A DNA stretch of 64,000 bases, from positions 237,418-301,417 of the forward strand of contig JASJFT010000038.1 in the NCBI GenBank assembly GCA_030770425.1, written 5' to 3'. Below are positions 54,277 through 64,000 of the stretch, one piece after another (positions within the stretch are counted from its first letter, which is position 1; every line of letters begins with the position of its first letter). The DNA is from Darksidea phi. Taxonomy: Eukaryota; Ascomycota; Dothideomycetes; Pleosporales; Lentitheciaceae. The notes beneath the pieces are model-generated. The model was not told the origin of the DNA. It saw nothing but the letters and a program-made list of their open reading frames with translations, and did no database searches. Made by a program: the position numbers and the translations under genes.

Positions 54277-57183
54277 TCACCGCCCCGTCGGAGCTCCAGG
54301 TTCGAGATTATGCCCATGTGGCGGCCCGGCAGTATCCCACCCTAGGTTGATGCTCTCAAGTATCTGGTTCCAGCCACCATCGCTCATGCCGCTACCGCCA
54401 CCTATGCTTCCTAGTTCCCACTCATTGCCCAACATAAAGTTGTTGGCCATGGTTTCGGAGCCCATACCGGTGTTATTATACATGCTTGCGTCGAACATAT
54501 CGTTTGTAGTGAAGAAGGGCCTGGGTGTGGTTGAAGACGGTGTGGATGTATGCGGGAGGGGTATTTGATGATTTACCATTCGTGGGGATGGGCGGTAGGG
54601 AAGATGCTCGCTGGTATGGCCGCCGGGTGAGTATGAGGAGTGGGATGTTGAGCCGCCGCCGGAATGAGATTGTGTACGTGAATTTGAGGTTGCAGGGCTG
54701 GGTTGATCGGTATTTGCGTCTGGTGACAGATCCATTTCGGTTCCGTCGCCGAGTCCGAAGTTGTTCGCTGTTACCGTGACGCCAGTTCCGGCTTGCGATG
54801 GTACGAAAGCCGCACTTTGTGTCTCCAGGTTGATCTTGTTCACGTCTGAGAGGTGGAATGGCGGCCCAGGTGTATGCCCAGTGGGATTTTGCTGCGGTGC
54901 TCTGAGCGGATCGCCGTTGCCGAATTGATTTATAGGCGCGTTCGGATTCTGCGAGTCGCGGATCTCGAAGAGAGGACTACAACCCACAGCGTCAGTGTTT
55001 GAGGGCACGACGCCAGTCTAGGGGGAACGAGAGACACTCGTCAGCCTAGAATCTTCAAAGCTAATACGTACCGGGTTTGTTCAAATATGCTAGCACAGTT
55101 ATAGGTAGAAGGGTCCTTAGAGTTGCTTACTGCGGCTGTGTACGGAGGTGGATGGTATGGTTTTGCCTGGAGACCTTGTATGCCTGCGCTTTCGAGATCT
55201 AGGTCGAGCTGGACGAGGAAGGATTCGGTGAGAGGGTTCTTTCGGCGGAGGGCTTGCATAGCTTGGAGAAGGAATTGGAGGGAGGCGTTCATGTGTTGAT
55301 CTTTGGGACGTGTTTTGAGATATTGAACGAACACGCGTGCAGCGACGTACACACAGAAGGATATGAAAGGGTTCATCTACTCATGTTAGCTCGTACATTG
55401 TGAAAAAGGACATTTGAGAACGTACAGTAGCCAAATCCAGATGACTGATCATCCTCATCAATGAGGCGATCTCAGCCGCGGCTGTCACGCAACGAACCTT
55501 ACTGTCGTTACTGACATTCACCGGTAGGCGGTACTTGTCCGCTTTGAAGATAGCTGCTTGGTGGAGACAAATGACTGATGTGTGAATGCTCATGTTCGTA
55601 AACACCGCATTTGGATCCGACAATCCGCTCGGTAACCTCAACTGATCGGGCAATCCTAGAGACGTCTGAAGTAGGATACCTTCGATGTTGCGATGCCGTG
55701 TCCAGAACCCGCCGTCCAGATCAGCATCTCGGTCGTCGGGTCCAGGTCTATGAAGGTGCAGGAGGTTACGACCGAAGAGGGTTGCTGTTAGCACTATACC
55801 GCCGAATGACTGGAGGTTGCCAATGCCATTTGGAGTCATCGCCTGATCGAGGGAGCCCGTAGGCATTGGCTTACTTTTCTCAAACGCATCCTCGCTAGCC
55901 GGAAGATTCGTCAGTATCTACAATATTGTCAGCGAAATGGCCCCGATCTCGTCATATAAACCTTACGTCTCGTTCATCAATGGTCATTGGCCAGCCAGTC
56001 CCGATACTCGCATATCGATCAATACAATAAGCCAACCAGAACGTCCTCCTCCTTTCCTCTCGCTCAGTCCAGTCTTTGGGAGGCGGCAGACATTGCTTCA
56101 CGTCTAAACCCACTCCGTCCAAGCGGTGGAGCTGCATCATCTGTGCTAGTCGCACCCCTCGTCCGGCGGAAAGCCAGGCTCGAGGAAAGTACATTTGCTT
56201 GAATTCATAAGCTCCTATTAAGGACCACGCTTGACAATGGGCGAGCGTAATGGTCGATTCGCCGTGGCCCTTCATCTCGTCCGATTGCGCGTACTTCCTC
56301 GCTCGTTGGTAGAAATGCTCTTGTAGCGCGTCGTATTTGTCCGTTACGGCAGCCGCTAGAGTCCACATTACGTAGCGCAAACATACGGGCGGTCGCATAT
56401 GTGGTGCGAGGTTCATGGCCGCCATGAAGCGTGGCTTGTGTATGATTGGAAAAGACGGGTGAATCTTTAGAAAGTATATTTGATATCTGCCACAGTCAAC
56501 AACACTGCAACCCGTGCTTGCTCGGATTTCTGCTCACAGATCATCCATGACATCCTGAGGTGGGAGGGGCTCATCTAGACCCAAGCCTATCATTTCCCAA
56601 GGGAACTCGCCCTCCGCTGTGTGCGCACTTGCGCCGCCATGCTGGAATGCATCAGGCCCTGGTGATACGCTCACGGGGGCTTTGTCTGGTGTGCCTAGGA
56701 AATCATTCGCGTTAGGTAGCGGTTGTTGGAGCGTAGTCGCGACGTATGCGGTGGTCGAGTCCTGCCGAAATGCGTTCTTATTCGTATCGGGCAATTCTTG
56801 GTTCTTCAGAAGCGTCTCGACTTGCTCTGCGGTCGCAGTTAGTAACACGTTTTTCCATGGCGTGGAGGTCTAAACGTACGCAGTCGAGCCTCCAGAAGCT
56901 TCACGTAGCCCCTCTTCGGCCCACTCTTCTTACGCACCTCGTCATAGGTGCAGTCGTGCGAAAGCCGCTTGCAAGTCCCGCAGGTAGGTCTCGTCCCGTC
57001 GCAGCGCAGTTTCCTCTTCCGGCATAATACACAGGCGATTCGCTTCGGTTTGTTCGCTGCATCACTTTGCGCATCCAGGCAGTTTGCTCCCGTTGGCGAT
57101 CTATTATGGTTTGAATCCCCGGCATGCTGCGCCAGATCATTGAAGAAGCTTTCGTCTGGCGATTCGGAGCCTGGAGAAGGCAT
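54277..57183 (-). CDS. Zn2Cys6 fungal transcription factor
   Basis: Six exons (57183-56880, 56826-56538, 56486-55967, 55917-55426, 55376-55072, 54976-54277) encode 869 residues; all five introns (49, 49, 51, 53 and 95 bp) keep phase. The binuclear zinc cluster is C51-x2-C54-x6-C61-x6-C68-x2-C71-x6-C78 (ACVLCRKRKLRCDGTRPTCGTCK). A basic linker (KKSGPKRGYVKLLEARL) and a dimerisation coiled coil (VETLLKNQEL) follow. The fungal-specific middle homology region begins at about 199 (FPIIHKPRF, LGAY-like SLIGAYEFKQM, GRGVRLAQMMQLHRLD, EREERRRTFWLAYCIDRYASIGTGWPMTIDERD). The last 230 residues are Ser/Gly/Asn-rich, likely an activation domain. ATG at 57183 is the first in frame. Targets are unknown, and no pathway genes lie next to it. 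Confidence 0.92.
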
Positions 57184-58136
57184 CGCGGGTGGTCTGACAG
57201 CGATCGCAAGTCGTATCGAGGCGTATTTTGGCTTGGGGAGTTCCCCGGTAAGCAATCGGAGGAGCGGGCAGACAGTAAACGTCCTATAAGGACACTCGAA
57301 AAGGACACCAGGCAGACACTCGAGGCTCCTTTGCGGCCTGGTAGTCGTGTTCAGCTGGCTTCCGTTAGTGCAGCGGAAGGATCAGATGTCAGTGCGAAGT
57401 GTACAGGCAAGTTGGCCCCATTCCAGACGGGCGGTCAGGCATCACTGCGAGTGATGTGAGAGGGGCGGAGCATCGCGGTAGCAGTGTCGTGGCTAGCACT
57501 AGAGAGCAACACGTGAAAACGGCGGCCGTTGAGCATGGAAGGGCGTGTGAGCTGAGCTGCGCCCTTGAGGAGCTCGTCAATATGCATGTCCAGTCACAAG
57601 CATCGCGTCTGGCGTCTGCCCTATCGAGGGCGCGATCGCAGGACGAATTTCGGACCGCCCGATGATCGGTGACACGGCGTCATGCTAACCGATAGCACAC
57701 CAGCTCGGCTACTAAACTGCATTGGAACAATGGCAGGCATGCCTATGTAAATGGCAACCACACCGCGTCTCTAGCACCTGAGGGCTGAAGCCACCAAACT
57801 TGCGTTCTACCAAGTGTGCGCGAAACCCGCAGGCCTCGCACAAGTTGGGGCGGCCAAATATAGCGATCATAGTGGCTCGCCATCCCACCACATCCCTGCA
57901 CATATTCACCCCAGATCACGGCTGACTTGTGACGAGGCGAATGCAAGCGTCATATACCAACTTACAGCAAGGTGTGGTGCCTGGAGATGGAAAGTTCGCG
58001 TTGCGTTCGTATTTGACCAAAATATGTGGCTATGCTTCCAATGCAGCCGCCATCTCGTTGACGCGGCCATGCACGTAGATATGATACAGGTGGATAATAA
58101 GTGTAGTGGTACATGTACATGAAGGCACTCAGTGAC
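57184..58136. other. intergenic region
   Basis: About 0.95 kb between two minus-strand genes: promoter of the Zn2Cys6 gene and 3' UTR of the uL2m gene. No gene or clear element is supported. Confidence 0.45.
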
Positions 58137-59366
58137 TTAACGGGGCCTGCGTTTGCCTTGGTTTCGCGGCCGGTCCTGCACAAGGAACGTGTGCTTGTTC
58201 CTCTTGTTCCTCGTCTTGTAACCACCTTTTGCCTGCAGATACGTTAGTCTAACACATCTCAGATGTTGTAGCGGCGACTTACTGGAGTGCCCCAGGGACT
58301 CACGGGGTGCACGTTACCCTTTGATTTACCTCGACCACCACCGTGAGGATGGTCGGCTGTAACATATTAGCCAGTCCAACGTGGGCTGAGGGGCAGGACA
58401 TAAGTACGAACCTGCGTTCATTGCTAGACCACGCACCTCCGGTCGCTTTCCTAACCAACGCGCGCGACCGGCTTTTCCAAGTGATGTAAAATGCGATTGA
58501 GGATTGCTTGCAACGCCTATTGTACAGCATGCGTCTGCCGCGACCTTGCGGAGTTCACCACTCTGCAACCGAACAATCACACTTGCGATCTCAACGCCGT
58601 TCCCGTTTGATTTTTCCACCTCTTCCTTGTTCACAACAATGGCGTACGTGCCTGCACTTCGACAGAAAACGCCACCTCCCTTAGACTTGGAGCCGAGATT
58701 GAAGACCTGCTGGCCGAGGGGCACCATGTGTATCGGGAGGCAATTTCCTCGCGCAGCTGTCTTCGCTGCCAGCATACCGGGATCGATAACACCACCCATG
58801 CTTGCGATCAAGTCTTTCGGGATGCCGCTCCGGTAGCTCTCGACCTCATCACCCGCCCGCATGCCGTCTGCTGCAACGATGTATGTCTTCTCGCCAGTCT
58901 CCACCCGGGTGACAAGGGCCAGATGGGCACTGCGGTTTGGATCGTATTCGATCCTCTCCACGACATGCTTGCCCGGCAGGTAGCGCTTGTAGTCGACCAC
59001 CCGAATTCGTCTCTTGTGTCCGCCACCCCTGTGCCGGACTGTCACCCGTCCGCTATTGTTCCTGCCGCCCAAATGCTGGCCCTTCCTGGCGATGGTGAGC
59101 TTCAGATACGGCCTCCCTTTCCACAGGTGGTCGTTCACGGGTCGCTTGAGATGGCGCAGACCCGGCGTGCGAGGCTTATATGTTCGCAGAGGAATGAACT
59201 TGTCTCTTCGCGGGCCATCGGCCTGGAGCACACCACCGTTTGCGTGGACTGTAGGCTCAATCGTTGGTGGAGGCTTCTGCACGACGGCGGTGGCATACGT
59301 TCGCGGGGACAGGAGCGCCTTTCCAACACGTAGGGCCTGGGAAGGACATATCCGGGGCTGCAGCAT
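58137..59366 (-). CDS. RML2: mitochondrial large-subunit ribosomal protein uL2m
   Basis: Three exons (59366-58412, 58356-58283, 58232-58137) give 374 residues. The ATG at 59366 starts a mitochondrial presequence ([25 protein letters not shown]); the frame is open further upstream but only from a GTG. Ribosomal L2 marks are plain: [25 protein letters not shown] in the RNA-binding N-domain, [28 protein letters not shown] and [15 protein letters not shown]. Across the first splice these lead into [28 protein letters not shown]. The His in the DHPHGGG loop is the one implicated near the peptidyl-transferase centre. Introns are 55 and 50 bp. Divergent from cyclin B, with 902 bp between start codons. 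Confidence 0.95.
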
Positions 59367-60268
59367 CCTTTTCGTGATGGCCTCGATGGCCTGTGGGAGG
59401 AGAACACGGCGCAGTTGGATCCGCGACGAGGGCGTGAATGGGTGGTGCACCGTCTCAGAAATCTTTCAAGCCTCCCCCGGAACGGCTTAGCGTCTGTCCC
59501 GCCGGGGTGATCCTGGGTCGATGTCGGGGCAACCGCGAACTCGACGTGAAGAAGGCACGCCATCTTCACATCTGGAAGCCCTCTTCACCACTGCACCTGC
59601 TCCAAAGTCCCCGGCCTGAGCATCCCAGCGCGCCTCTCTCGAGCGCGATACTCCATTGCACACTTCCGACCCGACTTCGCGTCGCAGCGGGCTCTCCTCT
59701 GTGGTAAGTGGCATACGCGTTTCTCATTGGCTGCCAGCCTTCTTTCTACACGCGCGTTGTTGGCGCAAAACCCGGGCCGCCAAGAAAGAGCGTGGCCTGC
59801 CGCACCAAAACAACAAAACGCCGCCTCTGTCTACCTTCATCAACAACCACTCTGTGGCAGCACCTCGACTCCTCGCCCACCTCTCCGTGCTATTGGAGCT
59901 GGACTTCCCCCTCGGCCCTCCTCATACCACGGCACAGCTACCCCAAGGGTCTGTTTCCTACCCGCACGTCACGTCACCTCACCTTCGCTGCCGCATCTCA
60001 GACAGAGCGTGTTCGGTTCTTCGATACTCGCGAGCACCAACCCAGAGTCTGTTGAGCAGACTACCACACGTCCACCTGCGTGTCTGGGGCTCCTGTAGTG
60101 TCAGCCTCCGCTTTCATCGCGCTCGCAGTTGCCCGGTGCATTGGACCTTTGCTGACCCTTTCACAGTGCATCATAACAAGACCTGTATACACATCACGCC
60201 TTAATACATAGCCCGAACATCCTAGATACCCCTCTAGCCTTGTTCAACATACCTAATATTGCTTGCAA
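59367..60268. other. divergent intergenic region, uL2m / cyclin B
   Basis: About 0.9 kb between outward-read genes. The plus strand is strongly pyrimidine-rich from about 59830 to 60000 (CCTCG, CTCCTC, CCTTC), fitting a cyclin promoter and long leader. Open frames here look like low-complexity noise. Confidence 0.45.
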
Positions 60269-61921
60269 TGCCTCCCGCTGTATGTCCTACGGCCCTATCC
60301 CGCGCTTCCCACCCTCTCGTTGCAGGCGCGCCGGGGAATGTGGGCATGTCCCGCGTGATGACAGCTCTCTGACACGTCCTAGGGGATCCGGTCGACGAGG
60401 CAGCGTGGCGTCACGAACGAGAACGATGAGAACGCCGCCACGACACGCGTGACGCGCGCGAAGTCAGCCGCGTTGACCACAACTGATATTACCATTGAGA
60501 ATCCGAAGAAGGGCCTCCAGGTAAAGAAGTCCACCGCCACACTCTCGACGAATGCTGCCCGAAAGCGTGCGGCTCTTGGGGATCTCAGCAATCTTGACAG
60601 GACGGGAGGGCTTGGTGCGGGTCCCAAGGATGGAAAAAAGCCGTCTGTTGGCAAAGGCGCAATTGCTAAGGCCGCTCAACCTTCCAAGGTACAGAAGGCA
60701 TCCCAAACCACGAAGTCGCGCGCCGGTCTCAAGGATAAGGTTGGCTCGTCCGAGTTGAAACGCCCTGCGAGCGGTTCGGGTATTGCGGGTCACCCGACGA
60801 AAAAGCGATCCAAACCCACAAAACAAGAGGAGCCTGAGGAAGAGTTGGAAAATGTTGTACCCCAGCCTAATGTGCCGCTTGAATCTGAGCCCACGAAGTC
60901 TGCTGGCAGCAAGTCCGACCGCAAGCAGCTGCTCGACGCACACGATGCCGCTGAGCACGAGCAGGTGACTGAAGAGGATATTCTGGATCTTGACAAGGAA
61001 GATATGGATGATCCGCTCATGGTATCTGAGTATGTGGTTGAGATCTTCGACTATCTGAAGGAGCTTGAGATCTCCACCATGGCCAATCCGGATTACATGG
61101 ACAATCAGGGCGAGCTCGAGTGGAAAATGCGCGGCATTCTTGTCGACTGGTTGCTCGAGGTTCATACCCGCTTCCGCCTGCTCCCCGAGACCCTCTTCCT
61201 TGCTGTCAACATCATCGACCGCTTCCTTTCCACCAAGATCGTCCAGCTTGACCGACTGCAGTTGGTGGGTGTCACCGCCATGTTCATTGCCTCCAAGTAT
61301 GAGGAGGTCTTGTCGCCGCATGTGCAGAATTTTCGGCACGTCGCCGACGATGGCTTCACCGAGGAGGAGATCTTGAGCGCTGAGCGCTTTGTCCTTTCAG
61401 CCCTCAACTACGACCTGAGCTATCCCAACCCAATGAACTTTCTCCGACGGATATCAAAGGCGGACAACTACGACATCCAGACGCGCACTCTTGGCAAATA
61501 TCTCCTTGAGATCGGTTGCTTAGATCATCGTTTCATTGCTCATCCGCCCAGCCAGGTTGCTGCTGCTGCCATGTATCTAGCCCGGTTGGTGTTGGAGCGC
61601 GGACCTTGGGTAAGTTAACTTGTCGTCGTCTTGTGTTGTCCCTCACTAACATATGTAGGATGCCACCATTGCACACTATGCTGGGTATTCCGAAGACGAC
61701 ATTCAGCCCGTGCTTCAGCTTATGATTGACTACCTTTCCGGACCGGTGGTGCATGAGGCCTTCTTCAAGAAGTATGCTAGCAAGAAGTTTATGAAGGGTA
61801 AACACCTTTTTCTCATGCCACATACTCGTGCTAATATATTCTAGCATCAATTGTTCTTCGCCGTTGGTGCAAAGACTACGTCGCGCAATACGGTAACGTG
61901 CTGCAAGAGAGCAAGTCATAA
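60269..61921 (+). CDS. G2/mitotic-specific cyclin B (NimE-like)
   Basis: Regulatory partner of Cdk1 that drives entry into mitosis and is destroyed by the APC/C. Four exons (60269-60280, 60383-61609, 61659-61797, 61845-61921) give 484 residues. The first coding exon is only 12 bp (MPPA), followed by a 102-bp intron. A classical destruction box R66-AALGDLSN lies in the N-terminus. The cyclin box runs from about 240: MDNQGELEWKMRGILVDWLLEVH (MRAILVDW-type motif), FRLLPETLFLAVNIIDRFLS and GVTAMFIASKYEE. The second cyclin fold holds FLRRISKADNYD and HPPSQVAAAAMYLAR, ending in exons 3-4 with LQLMIDYL and VLRRWCKDYVAQ. A basic, Ser/Lys-rich stretch between the D-box and the cyclin box is usual for B cyclins. 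Confidence 0.95.
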
Positions 61922-62997
61922 GGCTGGCGCTGAGACTGTATCCGCGCATTAGGTTACCCGAATGCGGGCTTTGATCTTCGCAACATCTGGCCTGCCACCT
62001 CCCCGCGTGTCAACGTCGTCGACCTCATCTACTTCTACGGCGTGTGAAGTCGACATGACGGAGGCACAATGATTCCGAATTGCATCGATACCTATTCATT
62101 GTGTGCTTTTTGGCTACATCGCTTTTCGGGAACGGCGTTAATAAAAGGAGGTTCAATTGGTTAAGCTGAGGAACCATTGAATCGTGTTTTTTCATCCTCC
62201 TTCCCCTTACACTGGAGTTCCGGCGCGTAAAGGGAAGGACTGTTTGTTTTCTCATCTCCAGTTCTTCTGCAGCTTCACTTATCTTCATTTCTGAGATGAT
62301 GACTGGCTCTGGATATAAGACACGTAGGCTATTGATTGCGGAGGGACAATGTGTGCGTGCGTGTGGAGGGCAAGGGCTACTATGGTCTGAGGGATGGTGA
62401 ACCGCGCCTTTGTACGAGTAGAGAGTTGGGACTGTCGCAATGGAGCCGTGTATGAGCCATGTTTGATTTGATTGCTTGTTTGCTCTAGTCGTTCCATGCG
62501 TGCTGTGAGCGTTCTTGTTCGGTATCTTTTCAGCGGCATCTTAATGACCGCAAACAGCATCAACAATGGACAGCAATTCTGGGTTCTAGCAAAATTGATT
62601 AACCCTGAGTATCGTCGTTTACAGTACCTAGAGCATAAGTCTGTGTACATTAGGCTCCTACATTGAAAATACTCTTAAGCGCTGCGTAATTCTTCCATGA
62701 TCAGCGTATCTTAATAGCCTTTAATAATTAATACTTGCCAAAGGTCATTTAATTTAGTGAATAATTAGAAGGAGGGATTGCGCTGCAGCTTATTCAATTT
62801 GGATCCGGCGGATGACGCGATGCAAACAAAACACCAAAAACCTGGCATCGAGCGCGCCGACGTGGACGTGTGCGTGGACCTCGGCTCATCGCTCACCGCG
62901 ACGGGGCTAAACCCGTTCCAGCTCATTTCAACATCACCAATCCCGCTCACCCCTTCATCATCTCCATTTACCTTCAAGCAGGATCGGCGATGTTACT
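61922..62997. other. intergenic region
   Basis: About 1.1 kb between cyclin B and the HIT gene, both plus strand. An AT-rich patch at about 62690-62770 (TTTAATAATTAATAC) is notably different from the flanks. No gene is supported. Confidence 0.45.
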
Positions 62998-63842
62998 ATG
63001 AACGAAACAGATCCGCATTACCCGCCCGAAAGCTGTCCCTTCTGTAACATCGCAGCTGCATACCCTGCTTCGAGATCGCCTTTATGGCGTTCGACAAGGG
63101 GGGATTTGGATGCATGTGTGCCGCAAGGAGATGTACAGCACGAGAGCACTAGTCCTAGTTCCTTTGTTGTACTGTCATCAAAAGATGTAGTAGCCTTCCT
63201 CGATATTTTGCCCATGGTTGGTGGTAAGTGACAGCAGAGAGGAAGAATATGAGATGCGGCTACGGATGGTTGCTTCGGAGCGAGGTGGAAACTTCGTAGA
63301 AGTGAAGGCTAACATGGGGTTGTGTGAACTAGGACATTTACTAGTTGCTACGAGAGAGCATAGGGTCAAAATTGAGGATATGAGAGCAGACGAAGGGAGG
63401 GAGATGGGTGAGTTTCTAGCTTTATATTCAAGCACAGGGTGAGGAAGTGGCTGGCTATCTAGGAAGATTTTAGTGCTAATGACGAATGTGATAACAGGGT
63501 TCTGGCTTCCCATCCTCGCAAGAGTGGTGAAACAAGTCACCGGCGTAACCGACTACAACATCGTACAGAATAATGGTAAGATGTCGTCCCTATTGCACAA
63601 ATGATGCCCTACTAATGGTTCACCCAGGTACAAGAGCGGCACAAGTAGTGCCCCATGTGCATTTCCACATCATACCCAGACCGGAGTCTAAGCCGGAGAT
63701 TAAGAGCAGGAGTTGGACTATGTTCGGGCGCGGACAGAGGGACGAGCTGGATGATGAGGAAGGGGTGAGGTTGGCGGGGGAAATGAGGAGAGTGTTGAGG
63801 GAGGAGGTGGCGAGGCTTGAAGGGGGCGAGTCGAAGCTGTGA
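62998..63842 (+). CDS. HIT-family nucleotide-binding protein
   Basis: Four exons (62998-63223, 63333-63407, 63498-63575, 63628-63842) give 197 residues; every junction is phase 1 and splits a glycine codon. The N-terminal CPFCNIAAAYP is the start typical of fungal Hnt-type proteins. SSFVVLSSKDVVAFLDILPMVGGHLLVATREHR forms the central sheet, and YNIVQNNGTRAAQVVPHVHFHIIPRP carries the histidine triad H136-x-H138-x-H140, with the middle His as nucleophile. HIT proteins cleave nucleoside phosphoramidates or dinucleotides; this tail (RSWTMFGRGQRDELDDEEG) resembles Hnt1/Aph1-like proteins. Exact substrate is unknown. Confidence 0.9.
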
Positions 63843-63888
63843 TACGGAGATTGTAGAATTGTAAGTGAGTTGATTATTCAAGGGTCTT

Positions 63889-63911
63889 GGGGGGGGGGGG
63901 GGGGGGGGGGG
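63889..63911. repeat. 23-base poly-G run
   Basis: Twenty-three consecutive G bases, followed by G-rich sequence to the window end with few other bases. It sits in the 3' flank of the HIT gene. It may be a true homopolymer with G-quadruplex potential or low-quality sequence at a read or contig edge. Confidence 0.8.
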
Positions 63912-64000
63912 TTTATTGGGGGTGGGGGGTTGGCGTTAAGGGCGGTTTGATTGGTGGGGGGGTGATAGGGCCGGGGGCAAGGCGGGCGGGGGGGGGAATA
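63912..64000. other. G-rich low-complexity end
   Basis: The last 90 bases are mostly G in runs of 4-9 broken by T, A and C. There is no TTAGGG repetition, so it is not a telomere. Assembly artefact is the simplest reading. Confidence 0.5.

Noticed and set aside
60464..61339. 291-codon minus-strand frame opposite cyclin B
   Set aside because: Mirrors cyclin B coding sequence, which has unambiguous family motifs on the plus strand.
54277..63842. Secondary-metabolite cluster around the Zn2Cys6 regulator
   Set aside because: Neighbours are a mitochondrial ribosomal protein, cyclin B and a HIT protein; no synthase or tailoring enzyme lies nearby.
1..64000. CRISPR arrays, bacterial operons, IS elements
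   Set aside because: The DNA is eukaryotic with spliceosomal introns; no direct-repeat/spacer pattern or transposase was found.
1..64000. tRNA and rRNA genes
   Set aside because: I looked for GGTTCGAATCC-type B boxes and paired arms and found none convincing by eye; a covariance-model search could still find one.

Overview
The window is nuclear DNA of a filamentous ascomycete. Genes carry one to five short introns, mostly 45-110 bp, with GTAAGT/GTACGT-type donors, CTAAC/CTGAC-like branch points and AG acceptors. Protein types (Zn2Cys6 regulator, DHA1 and sugar-porter MFS carriers, MCT-like carrier, NimE-type cyclin B, paxillin-like LIM protein) are those of Pezizomycotina; a Dothideomycete (Pleosporales-like) is my best guess from overall protein flavour, but not proven. 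No CRISPR array, rRNA, tRNA or intact transposon was seen.

Layout. 0-16 kb: 3' end of an MCT-like carrier; a 2540-residue single-exon protein with a tandem IRxIVxEA repeat and a long coiled coil; mitochondrial P5C dehydrogenase (proline catabolism); a DHA1 drug/polyamine-type carrier. 16-24 kb: a hypothetical protein, a six-exon sugar porter, tiny TMA7, an amidohydrolase-fold protein that seems to have lost its metal ligands, and an 85-residue hypothetical. 25.6-30 kb: RNA-processing and translation housekeeping block (DBR1, an RNase P/MRP Rpr2/Snm1-like subunit, ZPR1). 30-38.5 kb: gene-poor, holding one C2H2 regulator. 38.5-48 kb: HEI10/Zip3-like meiotic RING protein, JmjC/cupin hydroxylase divergent from prefoldin subunit 5, paxillin-like LIM protein, Env9-like SDR, and a G-patch protein. 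48.8-53.9 kb: accessory-looking stretch with a RelA/SpoT-domain gene, a CorA-like gene broken by two in-frame stops, a C2H2 fragment, an unknown protein and a perfect GC-rich hairpin. 54-64 kb: Zn2Cys6 regulator, mitochondrial ribosomal protein uL2m, cyclin B, HIT protein, and a poly-G end.

Most genes are independent housekeeping units; there is no convincing biosynthetic cluster. The most unusual material is the giant repeat protein, the predicted metal-free amidohydrolase and the 48.8-53.9 kb stretch, where two genes (RelA/SpoT-like and CorA-like) meet head to head with apparently shortened 5' ends. Exon boundaries were worked out by hand from splice signals, reading-frame phase and remembered family conservation; no alignment or RNA evidence was available.
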